Shown: positions 39,546-49,183 of the stretch, in pieces
Layout of the letters: each line of letters starts with the position of its first letter
How positions within the stretch are numbered: the first letter of the stretch is position 1
From: Aquabacterium lacunae
GTDB lineage: Bacteria; Pseudomonadota; Gammaproteobacteria; Burkholderiales; Burkholderiaceae_C
Assembly (NCBI RefSeq): GCF_004310865.1
Contig: NZ_SIXI01000005.1
Coordinates: 186,001 to 250,000, forward strand
DNA length: 64,000 nt
Reading direction: 5' to 3'
The notes under the pieces: model-generated
The model's database searches: none
Told to the model about the DNA's origin: nothing
What the model saw: only the letters and a program-made list of their open reading frames with translations
Program-made: the position numbers and the translations under genes

Positions 39546-39581
39546 GCCAGACTTCGGGTCTGGCTGTGCGAGGCGCCTCGC
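39546..39581 (+). repeat. Hairpins in the atpD-atpC gap
   Basis: GCCAGAC/GTCTGGC (39546-39564) with a TTCGG loop, closely followed by the perfect palindrome GCGAGGCGCCTCGC (39568-39581). The gap is otherwise unremarkable and leads to AGAGGAAG, the atpC ribosome-binding site. They could mark an mRNA processing or pausing site. Confidence 0.5.
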
Positions 39582-39647
39582 CAGCCCACCCATGACTTGC
39601 TGATTGCTCTTTGATGTCTTTGCTGGCAAGTAACAGAGGAAGCACCT

Positions 39648-40070
39648 ATGTCCACCATTCACGTTGACGTCGTTTCGGCCGAAGAGTCCATCTTCTCGGG
39701 CGAAGCCACGGTGGTGTCTGTGCCGGGTGAAGTCGGTGAGCTGGGCATCCTGCCCAAGCACGCACCGCTGATCACCCGCATCAAGCCCGGTGCCGTTCGC
39801 ATCCAGCGTGCCGACAACCAGCAGGAAGAGTTCGTCTTCGTGGCTGGCGGCATCCTGGAAGTGCAACCCAACTGCGTGACCGTTCTGGCCGACACCGCCA
39901 TCCGCGGCAAGGACCTGGACGAGGCCAAGGCCAACGAGGCCAAGCGCCTGGCCGAAGAGGCCGTGCAGAACGCCAAGGGCGATCTGGACCTGGCCAAGGC
40001 CCAGAGCGAACTGACCGAGATGGTGGCCCAGCTGGCCGCCATCCGCCGCCTGCGCAACACCCGCAAGTGA
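39648..40070 (+). CDS. atpC: ATP synthase F1 subunit epsilon
   Basis: The 140-residue epsilon subunit that regulates F1 rotation. It has the N-terminal beta-sandwich ([37 protein letters not shown]) and a C-terminal helical hairpin. It is the last gene of the atp operon, followed by a terminator. Confidence 0.97.
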   Translation: MSTIHVDVVSAEESIFSGEATVVSVPGEVGELGILPKHAPLITRIKPGAVRIQRADNQQEEFVFVAGGILEVQPNCVTVLADTAIRGKDLDEAKANEAKRLAEEAVQNAKGDLDLAKAQSELTEMVAQLAAIRRLRNTRK

Positions 40071-40105
40071 TCCCCGCGCTGCCGGCCTCCGCCGGCAGTT
40101 GCCGA

Positions 40106-40137
40106 AAGCCTGCATGCTCACGCATGCAGGCTTTTTT
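40106..40137 (+). terminator. Intrinsic terminator of the atp operon
   Basis: AAGCCTGCATG (40106-40116) and CATGCAGGCTT (40123-40133) form an 11-bp stem with a short loop, followed by Ts. A second GC stem, CTGCCGGC/GCCGGCAG, lies just upstream. Strong rightward termination is expected. Confidence 0.92.
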
Positions 40138-40272
40138 CATGGGCGCAGATTTCGGGTACCTGGGGTGTTCCCGAGGGAGGCCGGTGCTGCGTACCGTTCG
40201 GCACGTGGTGCCAATGACCCGCACGGCGGGTCACCACACCATGGGGGCCTGCACGTTCAAGCCCCGATCCCC

Positions 40273-41583
40273 ATGCCCATGTCTTGTCCCTTGGCCCCTT
40301 CAGTGGACGCCGTCGTTGGTGGCGCACCTGCCGGTGCGGCGCTGGACCCCGTGTACCCAGTGCACCCGCTGCCCCCGAGCCGGCATGGGCAGTCGCCGGC
40401 ACGTTCGCGCCAGATGGTGGCGCGGCTGCGCTGGTTCGCTGGCCGCCATGCAGAGCCCGATGCCGGGCAGTGGGCCCAGATGGGGCAGGCCTTGTGGCTG
40501 GGTGATCCACTGGCCGACCACCTCATGGTCTGGATGCGGCAGCAAGGCATGGGCAAGGCCTGGAAGCAGTTCGAGGCCTTGCTGGCAACACCGCAGGCCC
40601 TGCCGTCTGACACGCCTGAACCCTTGGCGCGCTACCTGCGAGAGGCCCGGCGGTGGCCGGCATGGGTGGAGCCTGACCGCCTGGCCCGTGGCGCCGCCGT
40701 GCTGCACGGCACCGGCCTGCACGGCATGATGGTGCTGCGCGACGCCGGGCTGATGGCGGGCTACCAGGCTGCTGGCCTGAACAAGCCCCTGATCCACACG
40801 GGGGCCCTGGCCAAGGGCGCCCAGCGACGCATTGCCGAGACCACCGCCTGGTGGCTGGCCTGCACGGCCCCGGGCGGACTGGCAGACAACGGGCCGGGCG
40901 TGCAGATGACCCTGCGCGTGCGCCTGATGCATGCCCTGGTGCGCCACCAGTTGGCCCACGATGCCGATTGGGACGCCAACACCTGGGGCCTGGCCATCAA
41001 CCAGCACGACATGCAGGCCACTTACCTGGGCTTCAGTGTGGTGCAGCTGATTGCGCTCAAGAGCACGGGCACGTGGCTGTCCCGCCAGGACAGCGAAGAT
41101 GTGATGCACCTGTGGCGGGCCATTGGCTGGCTGATGGGTGTGGACGAGGCCCTGCTGGTGAGCAGCGAGCAGGAGGGGCGCGTGGCGTTGTACCGCAATC
41201 TGCTGAGCCAGGCGCCGGCCGATGACAGCAGCGTGGCCCTGGCCCGAGCGCTCATGGACGAGCCTTTGCAGCGTCGGTATGCCGACTGGCCGAAGCTGCG
41301 CGGCTGGCTCAACAAGCACAGGCATTTGAGCCTGGTGCAGTGGTTCGTGGGGGCGCGCGGCATGCGCGCGCTGGGCCTGCCGTTGACGCTGCCCTGGTAC
41401 CCGGTGCTGACGGCGGCGCCCAAGGCGGCCAGCTCGGTGCTGGCCGCGCTGTCGCCCGTCTGGCGAGCGAATCGGGTGGTGCGCGGCCTGGCCGAACAGC
41501 AGGCTTACCTCAAGGTGCTGATGGGCGACGTGCCCGCCTGTCCGCATCAGCTGGGGCGTGTGGCGGGGCAGGCCGACGCCTGA
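40273..41583 (+). CDS. DUF2236 / MpaB-type oxygenase-like protein
   Basis: A 436-residue protein of the DUF2236 group, which includes the fungal oxygenase MpaB and bacterial latex-clearing proteins (heme-b dioxygenases). The core LMAGYQAAGLNKPLIHTGALAKGAQRRIAET and RLMHALVRHQL are typical; the His in the latter region is a plausible heme ligand. The start was set at MPMSCPLAPS; the upstream region in this frame looks like untranslated leader. There is no signal peptide, so unlike secreted latex-clearing proteins it is probably cytoplasmic. The substrate is unknown. Confidence 0.75.
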   Translation: MPMSCPLAPSVDAVVGGAPAGAALDPVYPVHPLPPSRHGQSPARSRQMVARLRWFAGRHAEPDAGQWAQMGQALWLGDPLADHLMVWMRQQGMGKAWKQFEALLATPQALPSDTPEPLARYLREARRWPAWVEPDRLARGAAVLHGTGLHGMMVLRDAGLMAGYQAAGLNKPLIHTGALAKGAQRRIAETTAWWLACTAPGGLADNGPGVQMTLRVRLMHALVRHQLAHDADWDANTWGLAINQHDMQATYLGFSVVQLIALKSTGTWLSRQDSEDVMHLWRAIGWLMGVDEALLVSSEQEGRVALYRNLLSQAPADDSSVALARALMDEPLQRRYADWPKLRGWLNKHRHLSLVQWFVGARGMRALGLPLTLPWYPVLTAAPKAASSVLAALSPVWRANRVVRGLAEQQAYLKVLMGDVPACPHQLGRVAGQADA

Positions 41584-41623
41584 TGCAGGACAATGGCGGG
41601 ATTCTCAGATCGGAACTCCGCCC

Positions 41624-43273
41624 ATGCCCCGTCAGCCAGCCGCCAAGGCCAGTCGCGCCCAGGTCGCCTCGAAGCCCGTCACACCGAAAGCCGCGTTGAA
41701 GTCGACGAAGCCGTCGAAAAAGCCCGGCGCGACGATTCAGGCGCCTGCCCTGGGGCTGGACGACTACCTGCGCAAGATCCTGACCACCCGCGTGTACGAC
41801 GTGGCCGTCGAGTCGCCGCTCGAGCGCGCCCGCCACCTGTCTGCCCGCCTGGGGCACGAGGTCTGGATCAAGCGCGAAGACACCCAGCCGGTCTTCAGCT
41901 TCAAGCTGCGTGGGGCTTACAACAAGATGGCACAACTCAGTGCCAAGGCCCTGGCCAAAGGCGTGATCTGCGCATCGGCTGGCAACCACGCGCAGGGTGT
42001 GGCCATGGGTGCGCGTCGACTGGGTTGCCAGGCCACCATCGTGATGCCCACCACCACACCGCAGGTCAAGATCGATGCGGTGGCTTCGTTCGGTGGCGAC
42101 AACGTCAACATCGTGCTGCATGGCGACAGCTATTCCGATGCGGCCCTGCATGCCAAGGCCCTCGAAAAGAAGCACGGCATGACCTTCGTGCACCCCTTCG
42201 ATGACCCGGACGTGATCGCCGGGCAGGGCACGGTGGCCATGGAGATCCTGCGCCAGCACAGTGGCCCGATCGATGCCGTGTTCGTGGCCATCGGTGGCGG
42301 CGGCCTCATCAGTGGCGTGGCCGCCTGCATCAAGGCCTTGCGCCCCGAGATCAAGGTGATCGGCGTGCAGATGAACGACTCCGATGCCATGGTGCGGTCG
42401 GCCAAGGCCGGGCAGCGCGTCACGCTGGACGATGTCGGGCTGTTCTCCGATGGCACGGCCGTGAAGCTGGTGGGCGAAGAAACACTGCGCCTGGTGCGTG
42501 AGCTGGTCGATGACTTCGTGATCGTCAACACCGACGCCGTGTGTGCCGCCATCAAGGACATCTACCAGGACACCCGCTCCATCGTGGAGCCGGCCGGTGC
42601 GCTGGGCGTGGCCGCCATCAAGCAGTACGCCGCGCGCCATGGCGGCCAGGGCAGGACGTACATCGCCATCAACTGCGGTGCGAACATGAACTTCGACCGC
42701 CTGCGCTTCGTGGCCGAGCGTGCCGACGTGGGCGAAGAAAAGGAAGGCCTGTTCGCGGTGACCATCCCGGAAGAGCGCGGCTCGTTCAAGCGCTTCTGCG
42801 AAATGATCGGTCCGCGCAACGTGACCGAGTTCAACTACCGCATCTCCGACGACAAACAGGCCCATGTGTTCGTGGGCCTGAGCACCCAGCGCAAGGGCGA
42901 GTCGAAGCAGCTGGCGCAGGCCTTCGAAGCCCAGGGCTTTGCCACGGTCGATCTCACCCATGACGAGCTGGCCAAGACCCATGTGCGCCACATGGTGGGC
43001 GGGCGCTCCTCGCTGGCCGATGGTGAGCGCCTGTACAGCTTCGTGTTTCCGGAGCGCCCCGGGGCGTTGATGCGTTTTCTCACCAGCATGCCGCCCGGCT
43101 GGAACATCAGCCTGTTCCATTACCGCAACCAGGGGGCTGACTATGGCCGCATCCTGGTGGGGCTGCAGGTGCCCAAGGACGAGGTCAAGGCCATCGGGCA
43201 GGTGCTGGAAGGCCTGGGCTACCACTACGTGGACGAGACCCGCAACCCGGTGTATCGGTTGTTCCTGCGCTGA
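41624..43273 (+). CDS. ilvA: Threonine ammonia-lyase, biosynthetic
   Basis: A 549-residue PLP enzyme that deaminates threonine to 2-oxobutyrate, first step of isoleucine synthesis. The PLP-binding Lys94 lies in FSFKLRGAYN; SAGNHAQGVA and the phosphate-cradle GGGGLISG follow. Two ACT-like regulatory domains are at the C-terminus (starting near FAVTIPEERGSF and YSFVFPERPGAL), indicating allosteric isoleucine feedback as in the biosynthetic form. The start at MPRQPAAKAS has an extra basic, Ala/Lys-rich stretch of about 40 residues before the fold, a usual Burkholderiales feature. Confidence 0.94.
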   Translation: MPRQPAAKASRAQVASKPVTPKAALKSTKPSKKPGATIQAPALGLDDYLRKILTTRVYDVAVESPLERARHLSARLGHEVWIKREDTQPVFSFKLRGAYNKMAQLSAKALAKGVICASAGNHAQGVAMGARRLGCQATIVMPTTTPQVKIDAVASFGGDNVNIVLHGDSYSDAALHAKALEKKHGMTFVHPFDDPDVIAGQGTVAMEILRQHSGPIDAVFVAIGGGGLISGVAACIKALRPEIKVIGVQMNDSDAMVRSAKAGQRVTLDDVGLFSDGTAVKLVGEETLRLVRELVDDFVIVNTDAVCAAIKDIYQDTRSIVEPAGALGVAAIKQYAARHGGQGRTYIAINCGANMNFDRLRFVAERADVGEEKEGLFAVTIPEERGSFKRFCEMIGPRNVTEFNYRISDDKQAHVFVGLSTQRKGESKQLAQAFEAQGFATVDLTHDELAKTHVRHMVGGRSSLADGERLYSFVFPERPGALMRFLTSMPPGWNISLFHYRNQGADYGRILVGLQVPKDEVKAIGQVLEGLGYHYVDETRNPVYRLFLR

Positions 43274-43359
43274 GCCGCAACCGGCGATGCCGTGCGGCCA
43301 GACAAAAGAGGCCCTGGTGCCGTTCCGCTGGAGTGACGGCCCCAACGCGGGGCGCATGC

Positions 43360-44031
43360 TCAGCTGGAGGGGGGCGGCACGTCGCCAGCAGGAAGGGCTC
43401 GGCGCAGGCGAGGCGGCATCATCCGTGGCCGTGACGGCGCTTCCTGGGCTTCGGGCGGCGGCGCACTGCCCTCCAGAGAGCCTGCCATGCCAGGGGGCGT
43501 GAGTTCGGGGGGGGGCACGGGCGCTGTGGCCGGCTGCTGCACATACCCGGGAGCGCCACCCAGCCCGGTGGGCGCGGGCAGGCTGCCGGTCGAGGCCAGC
43601 GGCAATCCTGCCAGGTCCAACGTCAGTGAGGCAGGGCTGTCCGCGCGGCCGATCTGCACCTGCTTTTGCAGGATTTTCTGAATCACCAGATCGCCGTCGA
43701 CGGTCTGGCCCACCTTGTAGGCGCGAGCCGGTTTGCCATCGATTGTCAGCAGGGCCACGCCAGCGCGGCTGTCCTCTTGACGTGGCGCCACCACACCCAG
43801 CAGCTGAACCCGGCCCGCCAAGGCGTTGGGGGCCGGTGTGGTGGTGTCGGCCACGGTTTTCACCGGGCCCGACAGCAGCCGAGACACATCACCGCGGAGG
43901 GCGCTTTCGACCATGGCCGGGGTGGTGCCTGGCGGCACACCTGGGCCCTTGCCGAACCAGCGCAATCCCCAATAGGCGGCACTGAGTGCCACGGCGGCCC
44001 AGATCAGCAGAGCAAAGAAGCGTGAGAGCAT
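43360..44031 (-). CDS. gspC: Type II secretion protein GspC (no PDZ domain)
   Basis: A 223-residue inner-membrane protein with one N-terminal helix (FFALLIWAAVALSAAYWGLRWF), then a homology region with ALAGRVQLLGVVAPRQEDSRAGVALLTIDG, which binds the secretin in GspC. The usual C-terminal PDZ or coiled coil is replaced by a Pro-rich tail (about 150-223). It is divergent from gspG, 164 bases away, as in other betaproteobacteria. Confidence 0.85.
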   Translation of the reverse strand: MLSRFFALLIWAAVALSAAYWGLRWFGKGPGVPPGTTPAMVESALRGDVSRLLSGPVKTVADTTTPAPNALAGRVQLLGVVAPRQEDSRAGVALLTIDGKPARAYKVGQTVDGDLVIQKILQKQVQIGRADSPASLTLDLAGLPLASTGSLPAPTGLGGAPGYVQQPATAPVPPPELTPPGMAGSLEGSAPPPEAQEAPSRPRMMPPRLRRALPAGDVPPPSS

Positions 44032-44195
44032 GATCAGAACATTATGATGGGTGCAAGGGAACTTCGGTGTGAGAACAGTCCCGAAGAGTTGGGGTAGATC
44101 CTGCAGTGTCCGCGGTGCAAATTGCGGCATGCTGGCGCCCCTGTTGTGTTCGCGCGCCGATTCGCGCGATCCGTCGCTTTACCGAGTGTTTCAAG

Positions 44196-44630
44196 ATGAC
44201 CACCTTTCGCCTGCGCCAACGCATCGCCCGCGGCTTCACCCTGATCGAACTGATGGTCGTGCTGGTGATCATCGGCCTGCTGGCCGCCCTGATCGTGCCG
44301 AACGTGCTGGACCGTGCCGACGACGCCCGCGTCACGGCCGCCCGCACCGACATCAGCAACGTCATGCAGTCGCTCAAGCTGTACAAGCTGGACAACCAGC
44401 GCTTCCCCACGGCCGAGCAAGGGCTGCAGGCGCTGGTGACCAAACCCACCGCCAGCCCGGTGCCGGCCAACTGGCGTGCCTACATGGACAAGCTGCCCAA
44501 TGACCCCTGGGGTCAGCCGTACAAATACCTGAACCCTGGACTCAAGGGCGAGGTCGATGTGTTCAGCCTGGGTGCTGACGGCAAAGAGGGCGGCGAAGGC
44601 AAGGACGCGGACCTCGGATCCTGGCAGTGA
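44196..44630 (+). CDS. gspG: Type II secretion major pseudopilin GspG
   Basis: A 144-residue prepilin-like protein. Cleavage is after Gly13 (ARG|FTLIELMVVL), with the conserved Glu five residues into the mature protein. The C-terminal half has NDPWGQPYKYLNPG, the Ca2+-binding region of major pseudopilins. It forms the shaft of the pseudopilus. It is the first gene of the rightward gsp block. Confidence 0.95.
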   Translation: MTTFRLRQRIARGFTLIELMVVLVIIGLLAALIVPNVLDRADDARVTAARTDISNVMQSLKLYKLDNQRFPTAEQGLQALVTKPTASPVPANWRAYMDKLPNDPWGQPYKYLNPGLKGEVDVFSLGADGKEGGEGKDADLGSWQ

Positions 44631-44642
44631 GTCGGCGGCCAC

Positions 44643-45143
44643 ATGCGCCTTCGCCCTCGGGGCTTCACCTTGCTGGAATTGATGGTCGTGGTGGCCATCA
44701 TCGCCATCAGCACGGCTGTGGTGTCCCTGGCGTTGCCTGATCCCTCGGCTTCTCGCCTAGAGAGGGAGGCTGCGCGCCTGATCGCTTTCCTGGAGTCGGC
44801 CCGGGCCGAAGCCCGCGCTGGCGGGCTCACCGTGATCTGGGTGCCCCAGCCCAATGGCCCCGACACCGACTACCAGTTCATGGGGTTGCCACCCAAGGCC
44901 ACGCCGGCTCAGCAGTGGCTTGAGCGGGAGGTGCGTGCCGAAGTGGTGGGGGGCCGTAGCATCACCCTGGGGCCTGAGCCTGTGGTCGGGCCTCAAAGCA
45001 TTGTGCTGCGCCTGGAGAAGCAGCAGATCCTCATCGGCACCGATGGCCTTGGCCCCTTCGATGTGGTGCGCGCTGGCACCCCAGACATCGACCTGCCTCC
45101 GCTCGAGGGCAATCCAGTCCCAGGAGAAGCCAGTGCGAATTGA
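44643..45143 (+). CDS. gspH: Type II secretion minor pseudopilin GspH
   Basis: A 166-residue minor pseudopilin with cleavage after Gly7 (RG|FTLLELMVVV) and Glu at mature position 5. The rest is beta-rich and poorly conserved, as usual for GspH. It starts 12 bases after gspG, and gspI starts inside its last codons. Confidence 0.9.
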   Translation: MRLRPRGFTLLELMVVVAIIAISTAVVSLALPDPSASRLEREAARLIAFLESARAEARAGGLTVIWVPQPNGPDTDYQFMGLPPKATPAQQWLEREVRAEVVGGRSITLGPEPVVGPQSIVLRLEKQQILIGTDGLGPFDVVRAGTPDIDLPPLEGNPVPGEASAN

Positions 45144-45501
45144 CCGTGGCATGACCCTGATCGAGGTGCTGGTGGCCCTGGCGGTGGTGGCCATCACGCT
45201 GGCCGCAGGCTTCAAGGCCGCCGGCGGACTCACCCTCAATGCCCAGCGCCTGAACGACCTCACCATGGCCCAGTGGTGCGCGGAGAACCAACTGGTGGCC
45301 CTGAGGCTGAACAAGTCCTCCTGGCCCGCCGTGGGCGACAGTGATTTCACCTGTCGCCAGCTGGGACGCGATTTCCCCGGCAGCCTGCAGGTCAAAGCCA
45401 CGCCCAACCTGAATTTCCGCAAGGTTGACGCCGTGGTGTTCGACGAGAACAAGCAGGTGATCGTGCGGGTGTCCACTGTGGTGCCGAGGCCAGGGGTGTG
45501 A
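45133..45501 (+). CDS. gspI: Type II secretion minor pseudopilin GspI
   Basis: A 122-residue minor pseudopilin starting at GTG, chosen because AGGAG lies 6 bases upstream and because the result gives the proper leader RIDRG before MTLIEVLVAL (cleavage after Gly6, Glu at mature position 5). It overlaps the end of gspH by 11 bases and the start of gspJ by 4. Any later ATG start would destroy the leader peptide. Confidence 0.9.
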   Translation: MRIDRGMTLIEVLVALAVVAITLAAGFKAAGGLTLNAQRLNDLTMAQWCAENQLVALRLNKSSWPAVGDSDFTCRQLGRDFPGSLQVKATPNLNFRKVDAVVFDENKQVIVRVSTVVPRPGV

Positions 45502-46217
45502 CACCGATGCTTCGCCCACCTGCCCTCCGCGCCGCACGCGCCTTCACCCTGATCGAGGTGCTGGTGGCCCTGATGATCTTGTCTGTCATGGCCACGCTGT
45601 GCTGGAAGGGCCTCGATGGCATCCTCAAATCACGCGAGATCGCCGACGGCGGGCTCAAACGCAGCTTGCGTCTCCAATCGGTCATGCAGCAGTGGACGGC
45701 CGATCTCAATGCCGTGGTGGACACCGGGGCCGTGCAGGCCTTGCAGTTCGACGGCGCAGCTCTGCGCATGACCCGCCAGGCTGCAGGGGGCGTGCAGGTG
45801 GTGGTCTGGGCCTTGCGGTCCGGGCGCTGGGTGCGCTGGGCGGGCGAGCCTGTCACGTCCTTGGGGCCACTGAAAGACCAGTGGGCGCGTTCCTATGCTT
45901 TCCAGGGGCGGGAGTCGGGCAGCCTGGCCGCGCTCAAGGGCGTCAGCCAGTGGCAGGTGTACTTCTGGCGAGGCACCGGTCCATGGAGCAATGCGCAGTC
46001 TTCGGCGGGCACCAGCACGGTCCTGCCCTCAGCAGCGGCCGCGGCAGCCAGTGGCGCGACTGGTGCCGTGGGGGCGCAGGGCAATTTGCTGGGCCAGGCC
46101 AACAGCCGAGAGCCGCTGCCTTATGGGGTCCGCACCGTGCTCAGCCTGGGCGATGGCAGTGGCTTCAGTGGCAACATCGTGCGGGATGTGGTCATGGCGG
46201 CCCAGCCCAATCAGTGA
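45498..46217 (+). CDS. gspJ: Type II secretion minor pseudopilin GspJ
   Basis: A 239-residue minor pseudopilin. The leader ends ARA|FTLIEVLVAL, with Ala instead of the usual Gly before the cleavage site (Ala15), while Glu at mature position 5 is kept. A Ser/Ala/Gly-rich insert lies near residue 170-195. It starts at a GTG overlapping the gspI stop by 4 bases; an ATG three codons later is an alternative. Confidence 0.9.
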   Translation: MTPMLRPPALRAARAFTLIEVLVALMILSVMATLCWKGLDGILKSREIADGGLKRSLRLQSVMQQWTADLNAVVDTGAVQALQFDGAALRMTRQAAGGVQVVVWALRSGRWVRWAGEPVTSLGPLKDQWARSYAFQGRESGSLAALKGVSQWQVYFWRGTGPWSNAQSSAGTSTVLPSAAAAAASGATGAVGAQGNLLGQANSREPLPYGVRTVLSLGDGSGFSGNIVRDVVMAAQPNQ

Positions 46218-46230
46218 CGTGAGCCCCGCC

Positions 46231-47262
46231 ATGCGACACACAGGACCTTCTCGGTTGCCCTCATCTCCGCCGCGTCGGCAGCGGGGGGCTGCCTTGCTCA
46301 TGGCCATGGTCATCGTCACCCTGGTGACCACGGTTGCGGCCTCCATGGTGTGGCAACAGTGGCGGGCTGTGCAGGTAGAGGCGGCTGAGCGCTCTCTGAC
46401 GCAGTCGCAATGGATCCTGAAGGGGGCCCTGGACTGGGGGCGCTTGATCCTGCGCGAGGACGCCAAGAATGGCGGCGCTGATCACCTCGGAGAGCCCTGG
46501 GCGGTGGAGTTGGCCGAGGCGCGTCTGTCCAGCTTCTTGTCAGCCGACAAGGAGAACACCGATGACGGACCTGAAGCGTTTCTCTCCGGTCGCATCGCCG
46601 ATGTCTCTGCCCGTTACAACCTGCGCAACCTGGTGAACACCGAAGGCGAGGTGGACCCGGTCGAGCTGGCGGCCTTGCGTCGGTTGTGTGAGTACGCCAC
46701 CTTGGCCCCGTCGATGGCCGATGGCATTGCCCAGGCGTTTCGGCGCGCCAAGCTGGCGGCGGCCGCAGAAGAGTCGCCAGAGGCACTGAACAAGCTGGGT
46801 GGAGCCGATGCGGTCAATGGCGCTCCACTGGCGCCTCAGACCCTGGACCAGCTGGTCTGGCTGGGCCTGGATGCGGGCACGGTGTCCCGCTTGCGCCCCT
46901 ACGTCACGGTGCTGCCCGAGCCCAACACGGTCAATGTCAACACGGCGTCCAGAGAGGTGCTTGCGGCGGTCATCGAAGGGTTGGACCTCAGTCGTGCCGA
47001 TCGATTGGTCCAGCAGCGAGCCCGCAAGCCGTTCAACGACCTGAGCGAAGTGCGTGACGTGGTGGGGCAGGGCGTCAAGCTGGAGGACGCGAAGATCTCC
47101 GTCAAATCCGATTATTTCGAGGTGTCTGGCCGCCTGCGCCTGGAAGATCGTGTCATCAGCCAGAGCTATGTGATCCAGCGCAGTGGCACCGATGTGACGG
47201 TGCTGTTTGAAAACCGAGTCTCTGGTGTTGAGCTGATGCCGGGTGCAGGAAGGACTCCCTGA
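46231..47262 (+). CDS. gspK: Type II secretion minor pseudopilin GspK
   Basis: A 343-residue, large minor pseudopilin thought to cap the pseudopilus tip with GspI and GspJ. The leader ends QRG|AALLMAMVIVTL (cleavage after Gly19). As in other GspK proteins, the residue at mature position 5 is not Glu. The globular domain ends with NTVNVNTASREVLAAVI, the helix-hairpin-helix-like region of the family. Confidence 0.93.
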   Translation: MRHTGPSRLPSSPPRRQRGAALLMAMVIVTLVTTVAASMVWQQWRAVQVEAAERSLTQSQWILKGALDWGRLILREDAKNGGADHLGEPWAVELAEARLSSFLSADKENTDDGPEAFLSGRIADVSARYNLRNLVNTEGEVDPVELAALRRLCEYATLAPSMADGIAQAFRRAKLAAAAEESPEALNKLGGADAVNGAPLAPQTLDQLVWLGLDAGTVSRLRPYVTVLPEPNTVNVNTASREVLAAVIEGLDLSRADRLVQQRARKPFNDLSEVRDVVGQGVKLEDAKISVKSDYFEVSGRLRLEDRVISQSYVIQRSGTDVTVLFENRVSGVELMPGAGRTP

Positions 47263-47374
47263 TGTCTCAATTCGGGTATGAATCCTTAAATGCCCCCTGT
47301 TTGCTCGCTCCTACAATGCTTTCGGGGTTAGCCTACGCTCACCCCACCGATCAACCCCCAGCCTCCCTGAAGGC

Positions 47375-48652
47375 ATGAGCACGCTCATCATCCAGCTCCC
47401 GGCGCATGCGCGCCTGTCGGCCGACCCGGCCGCCCTTGAGGCGGCATCCGGGGGGGCGTCGGTGTCCCGCGAATACTTTTATGTGCTCACCACCAACGGT
47501 CAGTCGGCTGTGCGCCAGGGGGTGAGCCCGGCCAACATGCTGCCCGAGGCGGAGGCTGTGATCGCCGTGCTGGCGCCGACAGATGTCAGCTGGCACCGCA
47601 TCACCCTGCCCAAGGCGCCTGCTGCGCGATTGCGTCAAGCATTGGGTGCCTTGTTGGAAGAGCAGTTGCTCGAAGACCCTGAGGACGTGCACATTGCCGT
47701 GGCGCCGGGCGCCAAGGCGGGTGAGCCCACCTGGGTGGCTGTGGTGAACCACCAAGTGCTCACGGCACACCTCATGGCGCTGGAGAAATCCAAAGTGCGC
47801 GTGAGCGGCGTCGTGCCCGCTGTGTGGCCCGACGCGCCTGCCACAGGCTATTTCCATGAGCTGCACGACACCGAAGCCGATGTCGCCGAAGGAGAGCGTG
47901 GCCTGGAGCTCATGCTGACCTGGTCCACCACCGATGGCGTGGCCACCTGGCCCTTGGGGGGCTCCTTGTCTCGCACCCTGCTGCCTGAACCTTTGCCAGC
48001 CGGGGCGCGGTTTTTCGCCACGCCAGCCGCGGCGGCTCCGGCCGAACGCTGGTTGGGGCAAGTGGTCAGTGCCCAGACTCAGAGCGAGCATCTGTTGCAG
48101 GCCGCGCGGTCATTGTGGAATCTCTTGCAGTTCGAACTGGCGCCCCAGAGCAAAGGGTTGCAGGCCGTTTCAGACCAGTGGAAACGGTTCCTGAGCCCTC
48201 AGTGGCGGGCTGCCCGCCTGGGTGTGGTGGCCTTGGTGGGTGTGCAAGTGCTGGGCTTGAACCTCTGGGCCTGGCATCAGGCACGCGAGGTGCGACTCAA
48301 GAAGGACGAAATGGTGTCGGTGCTGAAGACCGCGCACCCGCAGGTGCAAGCGGTGCTCGATGCGCCCCTGCAGATGCGTCGCGAGACCGACACCCTGCGC
48401 GCCCAGTCTGGCCTGTCTGGGGACAACGACATGGAAGCGCTGATGCAGGCGGTGGCCGGAGCCTGGGTAGGTGACACCCCATCGCGCGGACTGAGCTACG
48501 ACGGCACGGCCCTGACGGTGAACCTGCCTGGTGACTGGGGCAACTTCCAGTCCGAGCAGGTCAAGACACGCCTGCAGTCTGCTGGCTTTGTGGTCGAGCA
48601 GGCCGACGCCCGCATGACCATTCGACGCACACCGTCGCAGCGGGGTGGATGA
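47375..48652 (+). CDS. gspL: Type II secretion protein GspL
   Basis: A 425-residue bitopic protein with a cytoplasmic actin-like domain that binds GspE, one transmembrane helix (about 286-305, LGVVALVGVQVLGLNLWAW) and a periplasmic ferredoxin-like domain. It is separated from gspK by 112 bases, where TACAAT (47312-47317) might belong to a weak internal promoter. Its stop overlaps the gspM start (ATGA). Confidence 0.9.
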   Translation: MSTLIIQLPAHARLSADPAALEAASGGASVSREYFYVLTTNGQSAVRQGVSPANMLPEAEAVIAVLAPTDVSWHRITLPKAPAARLRQALGALLEEQLLEDPEDVHIAVAPGAKAGEPTWVAVVNHQVLTAHLMALEKSKVRVSGVVPAVWPDAPATGYFHELHDTEADVAEGERGLELMLTWSTTDGVATWPLGGSLSRTLLPEPLPAGARFFATPAAAAPAERWLGQVVSAQTQSEHLLQAARSLWNLLQFELAPQSKGLQAVSDQWKRFLSPQWRAARLGVVALVGVQVLGLNLWAWHQAREVRLKKDEMVSVLKTAHPQVQAVLDAPLQMRRETDTLRAQSGLSGDNDMEALMQAVAGAWVGDTPSRGLSYDGTALTVNLPGDWGNFQSEQVKTRLQSAGFVVEQADARMTIRRTPSQRGG

Positions 48653-49173
48653 ACATGAGCGACCAGATCGAACAACTCAAGGCCCAGCTTGCGCCTTTGC
48701 GCGCCAAGTGGCAAGCCCTGGCGCCCCGCGAGCGTCAGATGCTCGGCGTGATGGGGTGGGCCATTGGCATGGCCTTGGTGTTCATGGTGGCGGTCAAGCC
48801 CGCCTGGAAGACCCTGCAGCAGACACCGGCTCAGCTGCGTGAGGCACAAGCCGTGCTCGACGAGATGCGCAAGCAGGCCGAAGAGGTCAAGGCCATGCGC
48901 AGCCAGCCGCCGGTGCCGCCGGTTCAGGCGCAAGCGGCCCTGCAATCGGCCACCGATCGATTGGGTGAGGGCGCGCGGTTGCGGCTGCAATCCGACCGGG
49001 CCGTGCTGACGCTCGACAAAGTCAGTGGTACGGCATTGGCGAACTGGTTGGCCGAGGCTCGGTCCAGTGCTCGCGTGCGCCCCCTGGAGGCCAACCTGTC
49101 CCAGGTTGAAGGTGGTGCCTATTCGGGCACGGTCACATTGCTCATGTCCGCGCCGTCGGGCATGAACCGCTGA
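48649..49173 (+). CDS. gspM: Type II secretion protein GspM
   Basis: A 174-residue inner-membrane protein with a short cytoplasmic start, one helix (about 35-52), a coiled coil and a periplasmic ferredoxin-like domain. It partners GspL. It overlaps gspL by 4 bases. The family is poorly conserved; size and position support the call. Confidence 0.88.
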   Translation: MNMSDQIEQLKAQLAPLRAKWQALAPRERQMLGVMGWAIGMALVFMVAVKPAWKTLQQTPAQLREAQAVLDEMRKQAEEVKAMRSQPPVPPVQAQAALQSATDRLGEGARLRLQSDRAVLTLDKVSGTALANWLAEARSSARVRPLEANLSQVEGGAYSGTVTLLMSAPSGMNR

Positions 49174-49183
49174 GGTCAGCTCC

